From assembly GCA_003152315.1 (NCBI GenBank), contig PLZV01000003.1, positions 124,159 to 188,158 on the forward strand: a DNA stretch of 64,000 nucleotides, given 5' to 3'. This stretch comes from Verrucomicrobiota bacterium (lineage in GTDB: Bacteria > Verrucomicrobiota > Verrucomicrobiia > Palsa-1439). The notes below the pieces were generated by a model that was not told the DNA's origin, searched no databases, and saw nothing but the letters and a program-made list of their open reading frames with translations. The translations under genes and the position numbers were made by a program. Every line of letters starts with the position of its first letter. Position 1 is the first letter of the stretch. Below are positions 53,137 through 62,619 of the stretch, in pieces.

Positions 53137-54942
53137 ATGGAATCAGCTTCTGGATTGAATCGGCACGTCGAGTTACCGGCCAGCCATGCGGTGAATTTCC
53201 GGTTAGGATGGATTTCGTTGCTGGCGAGTGGCATCGGCATCGCCGCGGGATTGATCGCCTATCTACTGCTCAAATTGATCGGCTTGTTCACCAATCTATT
53301 CTTCTTCCACCGGCTTTCGGCGGAGTTCACCAGTCCGATGACGCACCATCTCGGTGCGTGGGTGATCCTGTTGCCGGCGGCGGGCGGAATTGTGATTGGG
53401 TTTATGGCCAAGTACGGCACATCGAAGATCAAGGGTCACGGCATTCCCGAGGCAATGGAGGCCGTGCTGACAAGCCGCAGTCGGATCCACCCGAAGGTCG
53501 CCATTCTCAAGCCACTTTCGGTAGCGGTAGCCATCGGCACCGGCGGACCTTTCGGAGCAGAGGGCCCGATCATTCAGACCGGGGGAGCGGTTGGGTCGTT
53601 GGTGGGGCAGTTGCTCCACATGACCGCCGCCGAACGCAAAGTCTTACTGGCTTGTGGCGCGGGAGCCGGGATGTCGGCGACATTCAACACGCCGATTGCG
53701 GGAGTGATCCTAGCGATTGAGCTGCTCCTGTTCGAGTTTCGATCGCGTTCTTTCATTCCGCTGGTGGTCGCGAGTACGCTGGCGACCGCCACGCGATTTG
53801 TAGTGATGGGACGGAGCGCGATGTTCGAGATCGGCAACGTGGATTTTGGTGTCCCTTCCAATTTGCTCTACTACCTTTTACTCGGGGTAATTTGTGGTTT
53901 TGCGGCGGTGGGATTCAGCCGGGCGTTGTATTGGGTCGAGGATCGATTCGAGCAACTGCCCATCGCTGAATTCTGGTGGCCCGCCATCGGCGGTCTCGCG
54001 CTGGGCACCATTGGCTTTTTCATGCCGCGCGTGCTGGGTGTCGGCTACGACACGATCTCGGGGATTTTGAATGACAAGTTCACGCTGGGATTGCTGTTGG
54101 GCATCATGGTCTTTAAGGCGCTGGCATTGCTCGTGTCGCTTGGGTCCGGGACCTCTGGTGGATTGCTGGCGCCCATGTTCATGACCAGTGCGGCGATGGG
54201 CGCCGCTTTTGCCATGGGGTTGAATTATTTGATTCCGGGGGCGCATCTGGCTCCCGGCGCGTTTGCTCTCGTGGCCATGGGGGCCGTGTTCGGGGCGGCG
54301 GCAAACGCGACGTTTGCCTTCATTATCTTTGCCTTTGAGATCACCCGCGACTACAACTCCGTATTGCCACTAATGCTGGTCAGCGTCATCGCGAGCGGCA
54401 TCGCGCGGCGGTTCATGAAGCACTCGATTATGACGGAAAAGTTGGCGCGGCGCGGCCTGCACGTCCATCAAGATTATGAGATCGACGTGTTTCAGCAGGT
54501 GCTGGTCGGCGATGTGATGATCAAGGATCCGCCCACTGTCTCCTCTGAAATGAAGTTGGCGGAATTGGCCGACCGGATCGCGCGAAGCGAGCCACAATTT
54601 CACCAGCATCAAGCGGCCCTGGTTCTCGACAAGGCGGATCGACTGGTAGGTATTATCACGCGAGGTGATATGATCGAGTTGTTGAAGGAGAATCCGGCTG
54701 GCGATGTCATGATCGGGGACGTCTGCAGTGCGAACTTGGTGGTGACATACCCTGACGAGAACGTGTCTGATGCCATGACGAAGCTGCTCACCAACGCTGT
54801 CGGCCGCCTGCCCGTGGTTCGCCGTGAGACGCCGCACGCGCTGGTTGGCTACCTCGGTCGCGCCGAAGTGATGGCCGCACGCTCGCGCCGCCATGAAGAA
54901 GAGCACGTACGTGAACCCGGATGGCTGAGCCGGACTGCCTAA
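53137..54942 (+). CDS. ClC-family chloride channel/antiporter with C-terminal CBS domains
   Basis: 601 residues from the ATG at 53137. ClC selectivity segments: KGHGIPEAM-like IKGHGIPEAMEAVLT, GTGGPFGAEGPIIQTGG (the GxEGP motif) and GSGTSGGLLAPMFM. The membrane part ends near residue 430 and a CBS domain pair follows (VGDVMIKDPPTVSSEMKLAELAD, VLDKADRLVGIITRGDMIELL, MTKLLTNAVGRLPVVRR). A glutamate in the GxEGP position suggests exchange rather than a simple channel. Confidence 0.92.
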   Translation: MESASGLNRHVELPASHAVNFRLGWISLLASGIGIAAGLIAYLLLKLIGLFTNLFFFHRLSAEFTSPMTHHLGAWVILLPAAGGIVIGFMAKYGTSKIKGHGIPEAMEAVLTSRSRIHPKVAILKPLSVAVAIGTGGPFGAEGPIIQTGGAVGSLVGQLLHMTAAERKVLLACGAGAGMSATFNTPIAGVILAIELLLFEFRSRSFIPLVVASTLATATRFVVMGRSAMFEIGNVDFGVPSNLLYYLLLGVICGFAAVGFSRALYWVEDRFEQLPIAEFWWPAIGGLALGTIGFFMPRVLGVGYDTISGILNDKFTLGLLLGIMVFKALALLVSLGSGTSGGLLAPMFMTSAAMGAAFAMGLNYLIPGAHLAPGAFALVAMGAVFGAAANATFAFIIFAFEITRDYNSVLPLMLVSVIASGIARRFMKHSIMTEKLARRGLHVHQDYEIDVFQQVLVGDVMIKDPPTVSSEMKLAELADRIARSEPQFHQHQAALVLDKADRLVGIITRGDMIELLKENPAGDVMIGDVCSANLVVTYPDENVSDAMTKLLTNAVGRLPVVRRETPHALVGYLGRAEVMAARSRRHEEEHVREPGWLSRTA

Positions 54943-54972
54943 GGCCGTTTAACCGGCGAAACACGGCTGAAA

Positions 54973-56238
54973 TCATTCGAGATCTGCAACTTCTGCATCA
55001 AAGAGGGTTAATCGTTTTCCACTCTCAACCTCAATCTTCGAGTCCGCGAACCGAATTCCGTGGGCGTGGTAGATCTTCAGGCCGGTTTTTGCCGAGATGG
55101 TTACATTCGAGAGTGTCACGTCGGAAACTGGCGCTTCCGGCAAACCACGGATCGTTCCGGCGGTTGAGCAGTTAGTCGCGGTCACATTGCGGATGATGAT
55201 ATTCTTGTTGATGGGCGTGTGGTCCGTGACTGGCTCGGCCTTCTCGGTTGCTGGATCTTTGGGCGCGTACCGCTCCGGATACCAGTCGATGATATAGATC
55301 GGATTCTTCACCGCCGTCATCGTGAGATTCTCATACGTAAGATTTTGCAACAAACCACCTCGCTCGCGGGCCGTCTTGATGCGAATGCCGGAGTCCGTCC
55401 CGTCAAAAGAGCAATTACTAACTCGCAGATCCTCAATCCCGCCGGAAGTTCCCGAGCCAATCGACATTCCGTGGCCATGCAAGAACCGGCAGTTCGTGAT
55501 CGTATAATTCTTGTCACCGGGAATGCGACCGCTGCCGGGCTTCACCGCGATATTGTCATCCCCAGCGTCAATCGTGCAGTCGGTGATGAGATAATTCCAT
55601 CCCGAAGGATCGATCCCGTCCGTGTTGTGCGCATTGCTCGGTGACTTGATGGTGATTCTTTGAATCGTCACATCCGTGCAATTCTGTGGTACCAGGTGAA
55701 ACATCGGTGAGTTGCTCAGGGTGACACCATGGACCCGCACTCGATTGCAGTTGGATAGCTTGATCATGTAGGGTCGGTGCGTCATTGAATGGTTCGCCTC
55801 AAAGGCCGCCCACCAGGCCTTGCCCTGGCCGTCGATTGTCCCTTCTCCACTGATTTCGATGTCCTGCGCGTCAGTAATGGAAATGCAATCCTGATATCTC
55901 TCCCTGGTGACGGGATACTTCGCCATATCGTCGCTAATCAAGATGACCGCATTGCTGGCCAGATGTAAATTAATGCGGCTGGCCAGCAAGAACGGACCGG
56001 TAAGAAACCTGCCTTCTGGGACCAAAACAATTCCACCTCCAGCTTTGGAAGCCACATCGATCGTCTTCTGGATGGCGGCGGTATTCATCGTTTGGCCATC
56101 CCCGACGGCCCCATATGAGGTCACAGGGAATGTATTCGTCGGAATTACGGGAAGCGCCGGGTTTTGGGCGGAGACGCTCCACGCAAACGCGAAATAACAA
56201 GCTGTTAGCGCGAGGACAAACGACTGGAAACGATGCAT
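54973..56238 (-). CDS. Secreted GH28-family polygalacturonase
   Basis: 421 residues from the ATG at 56238 with a signal peptide (FVLALTACYFAFAWSVSAQ). All four classical GH28 motifs are present: NTDGIDPSG, GDDNIAVKPG, GHGMSIGSGTSGG and RIKTARE, so this is a convincing exo- or endo-polygalacturonase. It lies 40 bases after the oxidoreductase gene on the same strand, repeating the oxidoreductase-GH28 order seen at 46.8-49.3 kb. Confidence 0.93.
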   Translation of the reverse strand: MHRFQSFVLALTACYFAFAWSVSAQNPALPVIPTNTFPVTSYGAVGDGQTMNTAAIQKTIDVASKAGGGIVLVPEGRFLTGPFLLASRINLHLASNAVILISDDMAKYPVTRERYQDCISITDAQDIEISGEGTIDGQGKAWWAAFEANHSMTHRPYMIKLSNCNRVRVHGVTLSNSPMFHLVPQNCTDVTIQRITIKSPSNAHNTDGIDPSGWNYLITDCTIDAGDDNIAVKPGSGRIPGDKNYTITNCRFLHGHGMSIGSGTSGGIEDLRVSNCSFDGTDSGIRIKTARERGGLLQNLTYENLTMTAVKNPIYIIDWYPERYAPKDPATEKAEPVTDHTPINKNIIIRNVTATNCSTAGTIRGLPEAPVSDVTLSNVTISAKTGLKIYHAHGIRFADSKIEVESGKRLTLFDAEVADLE

Positions 56239-56278
56239 GGCGGCTACTCCTCTTGACATATTCTGGCTCGGTCAGTTG

Positions 56279-57313
56279 CTACAATACTATTCCCGCCGCC
56301 TTCTCCGACTCGTAAATGAGTCCAATCGATTTGCGCCAGCGGTCGAGCGTCTGCATGTTGCCAAGCGAATCATCCCAACTCATCGCGGGTGCCTGGCGAT
56401 GTTCAATATACGCAGCAACGTGGTCCGCCTCGATTGCGTAGGCGGGTTGCGCCAATTCCACGACGATCTCCTGTTGCGCTTCACCTCTCCGCTCGACAAA
56501 CAACCTGGTCGTCGTCCCGTCGTGGACCTGCGCCCACGGGGCGGGCACAAAAATGCTGCCGTTCGAGCCGTGGATGCGCAATGTGTTGTGTTGTTGCACT
56601 TCGATGCTGGTGGCCAGGGCCGCAAGGATATCGCCGGGGAATTTCAACGAGGCAGTGGCCCACGTATCGACGCCACTAGGTGCGAAATGCCCACAGCCCT
56701 TCACCTCGACCGGTTCAGCAAACGGTTTGCCGGTGGCGATGCCGGCGACGAGACGTGACATCGACGTCGTGTAACAACCGACATCGAGGATGCCACCGCC
56801 GGCGAGCGCGTTCTTGAACAGGCGGGCTTCGGGATTGAAGTCCCTGTGAAAGCCGAAAGATGCATGGATGACCCGCACCTCGCCGATGACTTTCTCGCGG
56901 AGGAGTTCGATGAGCTTCGCGGTTTGCGGGTGGCAGCGATACATGAACGCTTCCATGAGGAAGATATCGTGCCTTCGTGCCGCATCGACAACCGCCAGCG
57001 CTTCGGCGTGATTCAGCGTCAGCGGTTTTTCGCAGAGGATGTGCTTGCCCGCTGCTGCGGCCTTGAGGCACCACTCGGCGTGCAGTGAGTGCGGTGTTGC
57101 GATGTAGACCGCCTGCACCTGGGAATCGGCGAGCAACGCTTCGTAGTTGCCGTGGCTCCGTGCTACGCGGTACTCCGCGGTGAATCTGTCAGCGCTCGCC
57201 TGCGAGCGACTTCCAACGGCGACGAGTTTACCGGTTTTGGATTGGGAAAGTTGTTTGGCGAAGATGCCGGCGATTCGGCCGGTTCCCAGAATACCCCATG
57301 AAAGTGAGTTCAT
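56279..57313 (-). CDS. Gfo/Idh/MocA-family oxidoreductase
   Basis: 344 residues. Rossmann motif WGILGTGRIAGIFAKQL and the catalytic-lysine segment KHILCEKPLTLNHAEAL. The C-terminal part has GGILDVGCYTTSMSRLVAG, typical of D-xylose dehydrogenase/dihydrodiol-dehydrogenase-like members. Encoded with the downstream GH28 gene, so it may act on a galacturonan-derived sugar. Confidence 0.92.
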   Translation of the reverse strand: MNSLSWGILGTGRIAGIFAKQLSQSKTGKLVAVGSRSQASADRFTAEYRVARSHGNYEALLADSQVQAVYIATPHSLHAEWCLKAAAAGKHILCEKPLTLNHAEALAVVDAARRHDIFLMEAFMYRCHPQTAKLIELLREKVIGEVRVIHASFGFHRDFNPEARLFKNALAGGGILDVGCYTTSMSRLVAGIATGKPFAEPVEVKGCGHFAPSGVDTWATASLKFPGDILAALATSIEVQQHNTLRIHGSNGSIFVPAPWAQVHDGTTTRLFVERRGEAQQEIVVELAQPAYAIEADHVAAYIEHRQAPAMSWDDSLGNMQTLDRWRKSIGLIYESEKAAGIVL

Positions 57314-57396
57314 GCCGGGAGAGTCCTAGGGTGGTTTAGGGTGCTCGACAAGGAAAAAGTGGCGGCGCTACGTTCGGCGTGATTCGCCGCCGCTCA

Positions 57397-57786
57397 TCAA
57401 TGGCCCGTCTTCACGGTAGGACGAAGGGCGCGCTGAATCGTATTGGCGAATTCCTGGAAATCCAACGGCTTGGTGAGGTAGGCAAATGCCCCGAGACGCA
57501 AGGCCTCATCGATTGTGCACTGCTCCGTGTGACCGGTCATGATGATGACCGGAACGTCGGGAAAAGTTTTCTTCGCCAGCGTCAGGAATTCCATGCCATT
57601 GATGCCGGGCATGGCGAGATCTGTGATGATCACGTCAAAGCGATTTCGAGCGCCGGCCACGTAGTCCATGGCCGCCTGGGAATTGGCAGCTCCGGCCACC
57701 ACGTACCCGAAGTGGTTCAGCAAGTTGGAGAGCGACGCCAAAACCGCGACATCGTCGTCAACCAGCAGGATCGTTGGACTTGCCAT
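57397..57786 (-). CDS. Stand-alone response regulator receiver protein
   Basis: 129 residues from the ATG at 57786. Only a receiver domain is visible: ILLVDDDVAVLASLSNLLNH, phosphoacceptor in VIITDLAMPGINGMEFL, VIIMTGHTEQCTIDEAL and AYLTKPLDFQEF. No kinase gene adjacent. Confidence 0.92.
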   Translation of the reverse strand: MASPTILLVDDDVAVLASLSNLLNHFGYVVAGAANSQAAMDYVAGARNRFDVIITDLAMPGINGMEFLTLAKKTFPDVPVIIMTGHTEQCTIDEALRLGAFAYLTKPLDFQEFANTIQRALRPTVKTGH

Positions 57787-57933
57787 GGGTACACTAGTCT
57801 CGGATCGCTGGTGAATTGACAGCACCAGACGTGCCGGGCTCAAATCCGCAAGTATCTCGCTACCAAAGAGGCTACGAGGGCGCCGCCACGTTGTCAATCC
57901 GAAGTGGGCACTTTGCCATCGCAACGCGCAGTT

Positions 57934-58200
57934 CTATTTTGCTTTCACTTCGTACCAGAGCGTTTTGTGTTGTGGGCCGAGGACGAGAATAGCGTGGCCA
58001 CTGGCACTCGGTTCGAGGAGGATTTGCTCCTTGCGTTCTCCGTGCTCATCGAGCCAGCCACTCAGGTTGGTCACACTCGGTATGGCGTCGCTCCATGGCA
58101 GTACGAACGGGAACACGGAGGTATCGTCCTGCACTTATCTGATCGGCATCGAGACGAACCCCAAAAAGAATGTGACGCCAAGGAGCCGGGCTCGTCTCAT
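57934..58200 (-). pseudogene. Broken small secreted-protein gene (in-frame stop after the leader)
   Basis: A signal-peptide-like leader (MRRARLLGVTFFLGFVSMPIR) begins at 58200, 11 bases beyond the stop of the preceding gene. It is interrupted by an in-frame TAA at 58135-58137. The same frame then continues for 66 residues (from a GTG) with DDTSVFPFVLPWSDAIPSVTNLSGWLDEHG and a tail ending LWYEVKAK. That motif resembles the beginning of large secreted glycosidase-type proteins of Verrucomicrobiota. Either it is a decayed fragment or the second part is an independent short gene. Confidence 0.45.
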
Positions 58201-58210
58201 GGCGTCGGAC

Positions 58211-59584
58211 TCAATGTTCCATAAGAAATGCCAAATCATCCTGCCGGCTTCCGGTTCCGTCACCCTTCTCGCCGACACTGTACACGACGTATCCTTGCGC
58301 GAGTTTTTTGTAACGCAAGGGCTGGCCGTCGAAAGGATCGATCGGCACCCCGCTACTGCCGAACGGTGTAAGTTCTGCGAGGGTCTGGGGCAATTCATGG
58401 TCATGGGAAATGCGGAAACGCTCGATCGCGATGACTATCCGTGCGGACCGGAGGCGGGCGGTGACGGTCGCGTCTTTCAGGATAACGCGGGAGCCGTTCA
58501 TGCCGCGCAACCACCCACGGGAAAATGCGTGCAGCCCATCCTGTTGTTCCAGGAATTTTCGCAATACCTGTGCGGCGGCGATTCGCTCGGGAAAATCTGT
58601 CTGGGCGGTTTGGATATAGCGATCCATCAGTTGCAAATAATGGAGTTCGTCCCACTGGAGCAGCCCGCAAAAGTCGTACAAATACTGGGGTGAACTAAGA
58701 AAAACGGCCGCATTTATAAGAAGTCTTTGATTTAGTGAACGCGTCCGGCCAGCCGGTAGCGCTATCAGGTCTGATGTATCCCGCAGCCTATTGAAACCAT
58801 AAATACCAATGCACCGCTGGCCGATGAACGCGCGCGCGAGCCCGCGTTGATCGTCGGCCTTCTCCAGGGCGGCACCTAGGCTGCCCAGTTGCTCATCGGT
58901 CAGGCCGGTCCTATTTAACATGTGCTGCAGGCTGCTGACGGTGATTCCCTGGCTCTCGATGCGCGCCAGATGGGAACGCATCAGTGGTTCCTTTGCGAGT
59001 GACCGCGACAGGGCGAATGACGAATTGACAGAGAGGACAGCTAACTCCGGATTGGCGTCTTCGGCGTGGTTGGCGGCATCAGTCTGCAACAAGTACGCGC
59101 TACGAACGACCTTCGCCAGATGGGGGTAGGGCATGATCGAGAGTTTGCCCAGATTGATCGGGAACCGGCTCCGCGGAATCTCGGATGCCTGGTGCAACAA
59201 GGTGAGGGCTTCACCATTTCCGCCGAGGTAACCCGTAACCGGTTGTTCGCAGGGATCTACTCCTGACTCATCTGGCGATGTGAGGTCTCCGTGTTTTTCG
59301 TCCAACACGGGTGACGGATTGAACCGGCAGGCCAGCCGAGCGAACGCTTTGCCAAACACAAGGGCGCTATTTTCTTTCACGGGAACCCGTGGATACCATC
59401 GATCTAGTTCCGCCAGCGTGACGGGATAATTCCTCTCGTGGATAGCAGCCATCTCGGAGGCAAGAAGATGGTTGAGGGTCAACCGCCAGGCAATGAACAA
59501 CATGGTGAAAACCACTGCGGTGAGGTAGATGCGCCGCCGCCGGTGCTTCCATCGCGAATCAGGTTGCCGAACGCCTGCGCTCAC
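58211..59584 (-). CDS. Hypothetical membrane-anchored protein
   Basis: 457 residues with one N-terminal membrane segment (YLTAVVFTMLFIAWRLTLN). The rest is mostly helical. The C-terminal part (RIVIAIERFRISHDHELPQTLAELTPFG, PIDPFDGQPLRYKKLAQGYVVYSVGEKG) recalls the pseudopilin-like ends of a large verrucomicrobial paralog group. Function unknown. Confidence 0.7.
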   Translation of the reverse strand: MSAGVRQPDSRWKHRRRRIYLTAVVFTMLFIAWRLTLNHLLASEMAAIHERNYPVTLAELDRWYPRVPVKENSALVFGKAFARLACRFNPSPVLDEKHGDLTSPDESGVDPCEQPVTGYLGGNGEALTLLHQASEIPRSRFPINLGKLSIMPYPHLAKVVRSAYLLQTDAANHAEDANPELAVLSVNSSFALSRSLAKEPLMRSHLARIESQGITVSSLQHMLNRTGLTDEQLGSLGAALEKADDQRGLARAFIGQRCIGIYGFNRLRDTSDLIALPAGRTRSLNQRLLINAAVFLSSPQYLYDFCGLLQWDELHYLQLMDRYIQTAQTDFPERIAAAQVLRKFLEQQDGLHAFSRGWLRGMNGSRVILKDATVTARLRSARIVIAIERFRISHDHELPQTLAELTPFGSSGVPIDPFDGQPLRYKKLAQGYVVYSVGEKGDGTGSRQDDLAFLMEH

Positions 59585-59603
59585 CAGCGAATTATAGCAT
59601 CAA

Positions 59604-59996
59604 CTAGAGCCAAACAAAAGCCTCATCATCGGTGGCCTGCGCAGGAGCGTTTAGGTCAGGGGCGACGGTTGCCGCCCTTGGTGCCGGGGCCGTCAATTCA
59701 GTGGGATTCTCATCAAGGCCTTTTTTGGCCAGCGGATCCTTCGGTTTGGAGGGGCGGACTGGCAATTTCGGTTGGGACGGGCTGGCGCCCAGTATCTGCA
59801 CAGCTGCCACACCATCAAAACTGAGCTGGTGTGCCAATATGCCGAGCAACCGCCGGGTCGGCCCACTGGGATTACGGCGCTGGTGCTCGAGGTATTTCAC
59901 CTGCTTGATTGAGACACCAAGCCACAGGGCAAATTGGGCCTGGGTCATACTGGCATGCTTACGCAAAGCCAGAATACGGCTCGCTCCCCATTCCAT
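59604..59996 (-). CDS. XRE-type helix-turn-helix regulator
   Basis: 130 residues from the ATG at 59996. The helix-turn-helix is in RILALRKHASMTQAQFALWLGVSIKQVKYLEHQRRNPSGPTRRLLGIL. The C-terminal half is proline- and alanine-rich and probably disordered. A perfect palindrome lies 12 bases upstream of the start, consistent with autoregulation. No toxin partner is visible. Confidence 0.85.
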   Translation of the reverse strand: MEWGASRILALRKHASMTQAQFALWLGVSIKQVKYLEHQRRNPSGPTRRLLGILAHQLSFDGVAAVQILGASPSQPKLPVRPSKPKDPLAKKGLDENPTELTAPAPRAATVAPDLNAPAQATDDEAFVWL

Positions 59997-60008
59997 CGTT
60001 CCGTATGA

Positions 60009-60023
60009 GGGAACTGCGTTCCC
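60009..60023. promoter_or_regulatory. Palindrome upstream of the XRE-type regulator
   Basis: GGGAAC-TGC-GTTCCC is a perfect 6-3-6 inverted repeat, placed 12 bases before the regulator's start codon. Autoregulatory operators of small XRE-type proteins commonly have this form; no other copy was found by eye. Confidence 0.55.
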
Positions 60024-60098
60024 CCACCTCCTTGTGACAAATGGGTAACAAAGTTCGTGCTCCGATGCAACTCCCAAATGCAGAATGGCGATTATTTT

Positions 60099-61598
60099 TT
60101 ACGCGCATAGCCCCGCCATCAAACGCATCAACGTTTCCTGACTGGCGTTTGCGCGCGAAACTTCGCCGGTGATCTGCCCGTTGCGCAGGACCAAAATGCG
60201 CGTGGAAAGGTTGATCACTTCCGGAAGCTCGCTGGAAATAAGCAGCACGCCGTTGCCTTTGTTCGCGAGTTCGTCAATGAGGCCGTGGATTTCCGCCTTG
60301 GCGCCGACGTCCACGCCGCGGGTGGGCTCATCGACGATCAACACGCGGCAATCCGCCGCCAGCCACTTTCCGAGGACAACTTTTTGCTGGTTGCCGCCCG
60401 ACATTCCCGCCGCCACCGACTCGATGCTGGGCGCTTTGACGTGAAGCAGATCGAAATATTTCTTGGCGACCCGCCGCTCAGCCGCGGGGTGCACCCATCC
60501 CAGGCCCGCGAACCTCTCCAGCGTGGGCAGGGATGTGTTTTCTCTCCCATTCATCATTAGCACCAAACCATGCCGCTTGCGGTCTTCGGGGACCATCCCG
60601 ACGTGATGACGCATGGCAATCGACGGATGGCGCAGCGGCATGGGCTTGCCGTTCACGTAAACCCGGCCCGTCGCCAAACGGTCGAGTCCGAACAACGCCT
60701 CGGCAATTTCCGTGCGCCCGGCCCCCACCAATCCCGCGAACCCAAGTACTTCGCCGGCGCGCAATTGGAACGAGATGTTCTCGAACTTGCCGGGACTTGA
60801 GAGATTCTCAACCCGCAGCAACTCCTCACCGGGTTTCGCCTGTAGATGACCAGGGAAATACGCCTCCAGTGCGCGACCGATCATCATTTGCACCAGACCG
60901 CCCTGGTCGAGTTCTGTTACGGGCTTCGTTCCCACGTGCTGGCCGTCGCGCAATACGGTGATTGTGTCGCAGAGTCGGTAAATCTCCTCCAGTCGATGCG
61001 ACACGTAGATTGCGGTCACGCCTTGTGTCTGCAGTTGCTTGATCAGTTCAAAGAGATGCTCGCTTTCGATCTGCGACAGGCTGCTCGTTGGCTCGTCGAA
61101 AATCAGGATGCGGGCGCCATGCGAGACCGCCGCGGCGATCTGGACCAGTTGCTGTTGGCTGACGGGCAACGCGCCCACAAGTCTTGTCGGATCGATCTTC
61201 GACTGGATGGCGGCCAGATATTCCCGCGCTCGCCGCAACAGTTCGCGGCGGGAAACGAAGGTTGCCCGAGCGGGAAGCCGGCCGAGACAGAGATTTTCCG
61301 CGACCGTGAGATTCTCGCAGAAGGCGAGTTCCTGATGCACGATGCCAATGCCGGCGGCCATCGCGTCGCTGGGGCTTCCGAACCGCACGGCTTTGCCGTC
61401 GACGATCAGTTCGCCTTCGTCAGGTGTGTAGATGCCTGCCAGGATTTTGCCGAGCGTGCTCTTCCCGGCGCCGTTCTCGCCGCAGAGCGCGTGACAAGAG
61501 CCTCGCGCAACGTCAAAGCTCACGTCCCGCAACGCCTGCACGCCGGGAAAACGCTTGCCGATGCCTTGGAACCGAATGATCGGATTGTCAGCCATCAA
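60099..61598 (-). CDS. Sugar ABC transporter ATP-binding protein (two ABC domains)
   Basis: 499 residues with two nucleotide-binding domains, as in RbsA/MglA. First domain: Walker A GENGAGKSTLGKI and VSQQQLVQIAAAVSHGARILIFDEPTS. Second: AGLVGAGRTEIAEALFG and MSGGNQQKVVLGKWLAADCRVLIVDEPTRGVD. It energises uptake by the permease and binding protein encoded upstream on the same strand, with 7 bases to the binding-protein gene. Substrate not determinable, though it is likely a pentose, deoxy sugar or similar monosaccharide. Confidence 0.95.
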   Translation of the reverse strand: MMADNPIIRFQGIGKRFPGVQALRDVSFDVARGSCHALCGENGAGKSTLGKILAGIYTPDEGELIVDGKAVRFGSPSDAMAAGIGIVHQELAFCENLTVAENLCLGRLPARATFVSRRELLRRAREYLAAIQSKIDPTRLVGALPVSQQQLVQIAAAVSHGARILIFDEPTSSLSQIESEHLFELIKQLQTQGVTAIYVSHRLEEIYRLCDTITVLRDGQHVGTKPVTELDQGGLVQMMIGRALEAYFPGHLQAKPGEELLRVENLSSPGKFENISFQLRAGEVLGFAGLVGAGRTEIAEALFGLDRLATGRVYVNGKPMPLRHPSIAMRHHVGMVPEDRKRHGLVLMMNGRENTSLPTLERFAGLGWVHPAAERRVAKKYFDLLHVKAPSIESVAAGMSGGNQQKVVLGKWLAADCRVLIVDEPTRGVDVGAKAEIHGLIDELANKGNGVLLISSELPEVINLSTRILVLRNGQITGEVSRANASQETLMRLMAGLCA

Positions 61599-61605
61599 AT
61601 TATCA

Positions 61606-62604
61606 TTAGGGCAGCTTCAGATATTCCTCGGGCACATCCGTAAAGCCCCACGCCTTGAGCTGGCGCGCCCACGTCCCGAGGTTTTCCTTGGAGACGCGCA
61701 CGAGGTCCATGCGGGTGATTTCCGGCACGTCCTTCTTGAGCACAAGCTTGTCGATGATTTTCTCAACGGAGACATAGCCCCACAGGTACGTGGACTGAGC
61801 CAGCAGCACCGGCGCGATGCCTTTCTCGACGTACGGCAACTCGGCCGACAGGGCGTCGACGGATACAACCTTCACCTTGTTGGGATCCAGGTCCGTGAGC
61901 AGCGTTTTGGTGAACAGCGGCCAGCCGCCAATAAATCCCCAACCGTTGATGTCGGGGTAGGCATTCATCACGCGCAACACTTCCGCGGCGGCGTCCTGCG
62001 GCGTCTCGATATGATTAAACACGCCGACAATCTGGATGCCGGGATATTTCGCCGCCTCCTTCTTCAGGCCGTCCACGCGCCTACGCAGGTTCGGCGCATT
62101 CTGGTTGCCCGCGAGGATGGCAATCTTGCCCTTGCCGCCAAGCTGCTTGGCCAATTCCGACATCACCTGCTCGCCCGTCCGGAGGTCGTCCACGCCATAA
62201 AACGCAAAGCGCTTCGACTGCGGCGCGTCGCTGTCGAAAGTCATCACCGGCACGCCCCGCGCCACGGCGTCGTTGATCGCGCCCGTGACTTTCCCGGCCT
62301 CGGAACAGGAAACCAGGATCGCGTCATCGCCTTCGTTGACCGCCTGCGCGATCCGTTGGGCTTGTACCTGCGCGTCTTCCGTCGGCGGTGTGCGCCAGTC
62401 GATCACGATGTCAATGCCGTGCTTGGCGGACAGCTCCTTGGCGGCCGCCTCCGCACCCGTGCGGGCGGCGAGGAAGACCGGGTTGGTCGAATTTTTCGCG
62501 ATGAGCGCTATCTTGATGGTTTTCTTTGCCTGCGCGAAGCTGCTGGCAACCGCCAGCACAGCCACGCAGCCCAATACAATGAATGCTTTACCGAGTCTGT
62601 TCAT
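61606..62604 (-). CDS. Periplasmic sugar-binding protein (RbsB-like)
   Basis: 332 residues with a signal peptide (AFIVLGCVAVLAVASSFAQA). It is a type I periplasmic-binding fold of the ribose family: KIALIAKNSTNPVFLAARTGAEAAAKEL, DAILVSCSEAGKVTGAINDAVARGVPVMTFDSD, GKIAILAGNQNAPNLRRRVDGLK. It delivers sugar to the permease. Gene order permease, binding protein, ATPase on the minus strand with short gaps. Confidence 0.93.
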   Translation of the reverse strand: MNRLGKAFIVLGCVAVLAVASSFAQAKKTIKIALIAKNSTNPVFLAARTGAEAAAKELSAKHGIDIVIDWRTPPTEDAQVQAQRIAQAVNEGDDAILVSCSEAGKVTGAINDAVARGVPVMTFDSDAPQSKRFAFYGVDDLRTGEQVMSELAKQLGGKGKIAILAGNQNAPNLRRRVDGLKKEAAKYPGIQIVGVFNHIETPQDAAAEVLRVMNAYPDINGWGFIGGWPLFTKTLLTDLDPNKVKVVSVDALSAELPYVEKGIAPVLLAQSTYLWGYVSVEKIIDKLVLKKDVPEITRMDLVRVSKENLGTWARQLKAWGFTDVPEEYLKLP

Positions 62605-62619
62605 GATTTCCTCCGATTC

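Noticed and set aside
58135-58137. Stop-codon recoding in the small secreted-protein gene
   Set aside because: The stop is TAA, which is not used for selenocysteine or pyrrolysine; gene decay is a simpler explanation.
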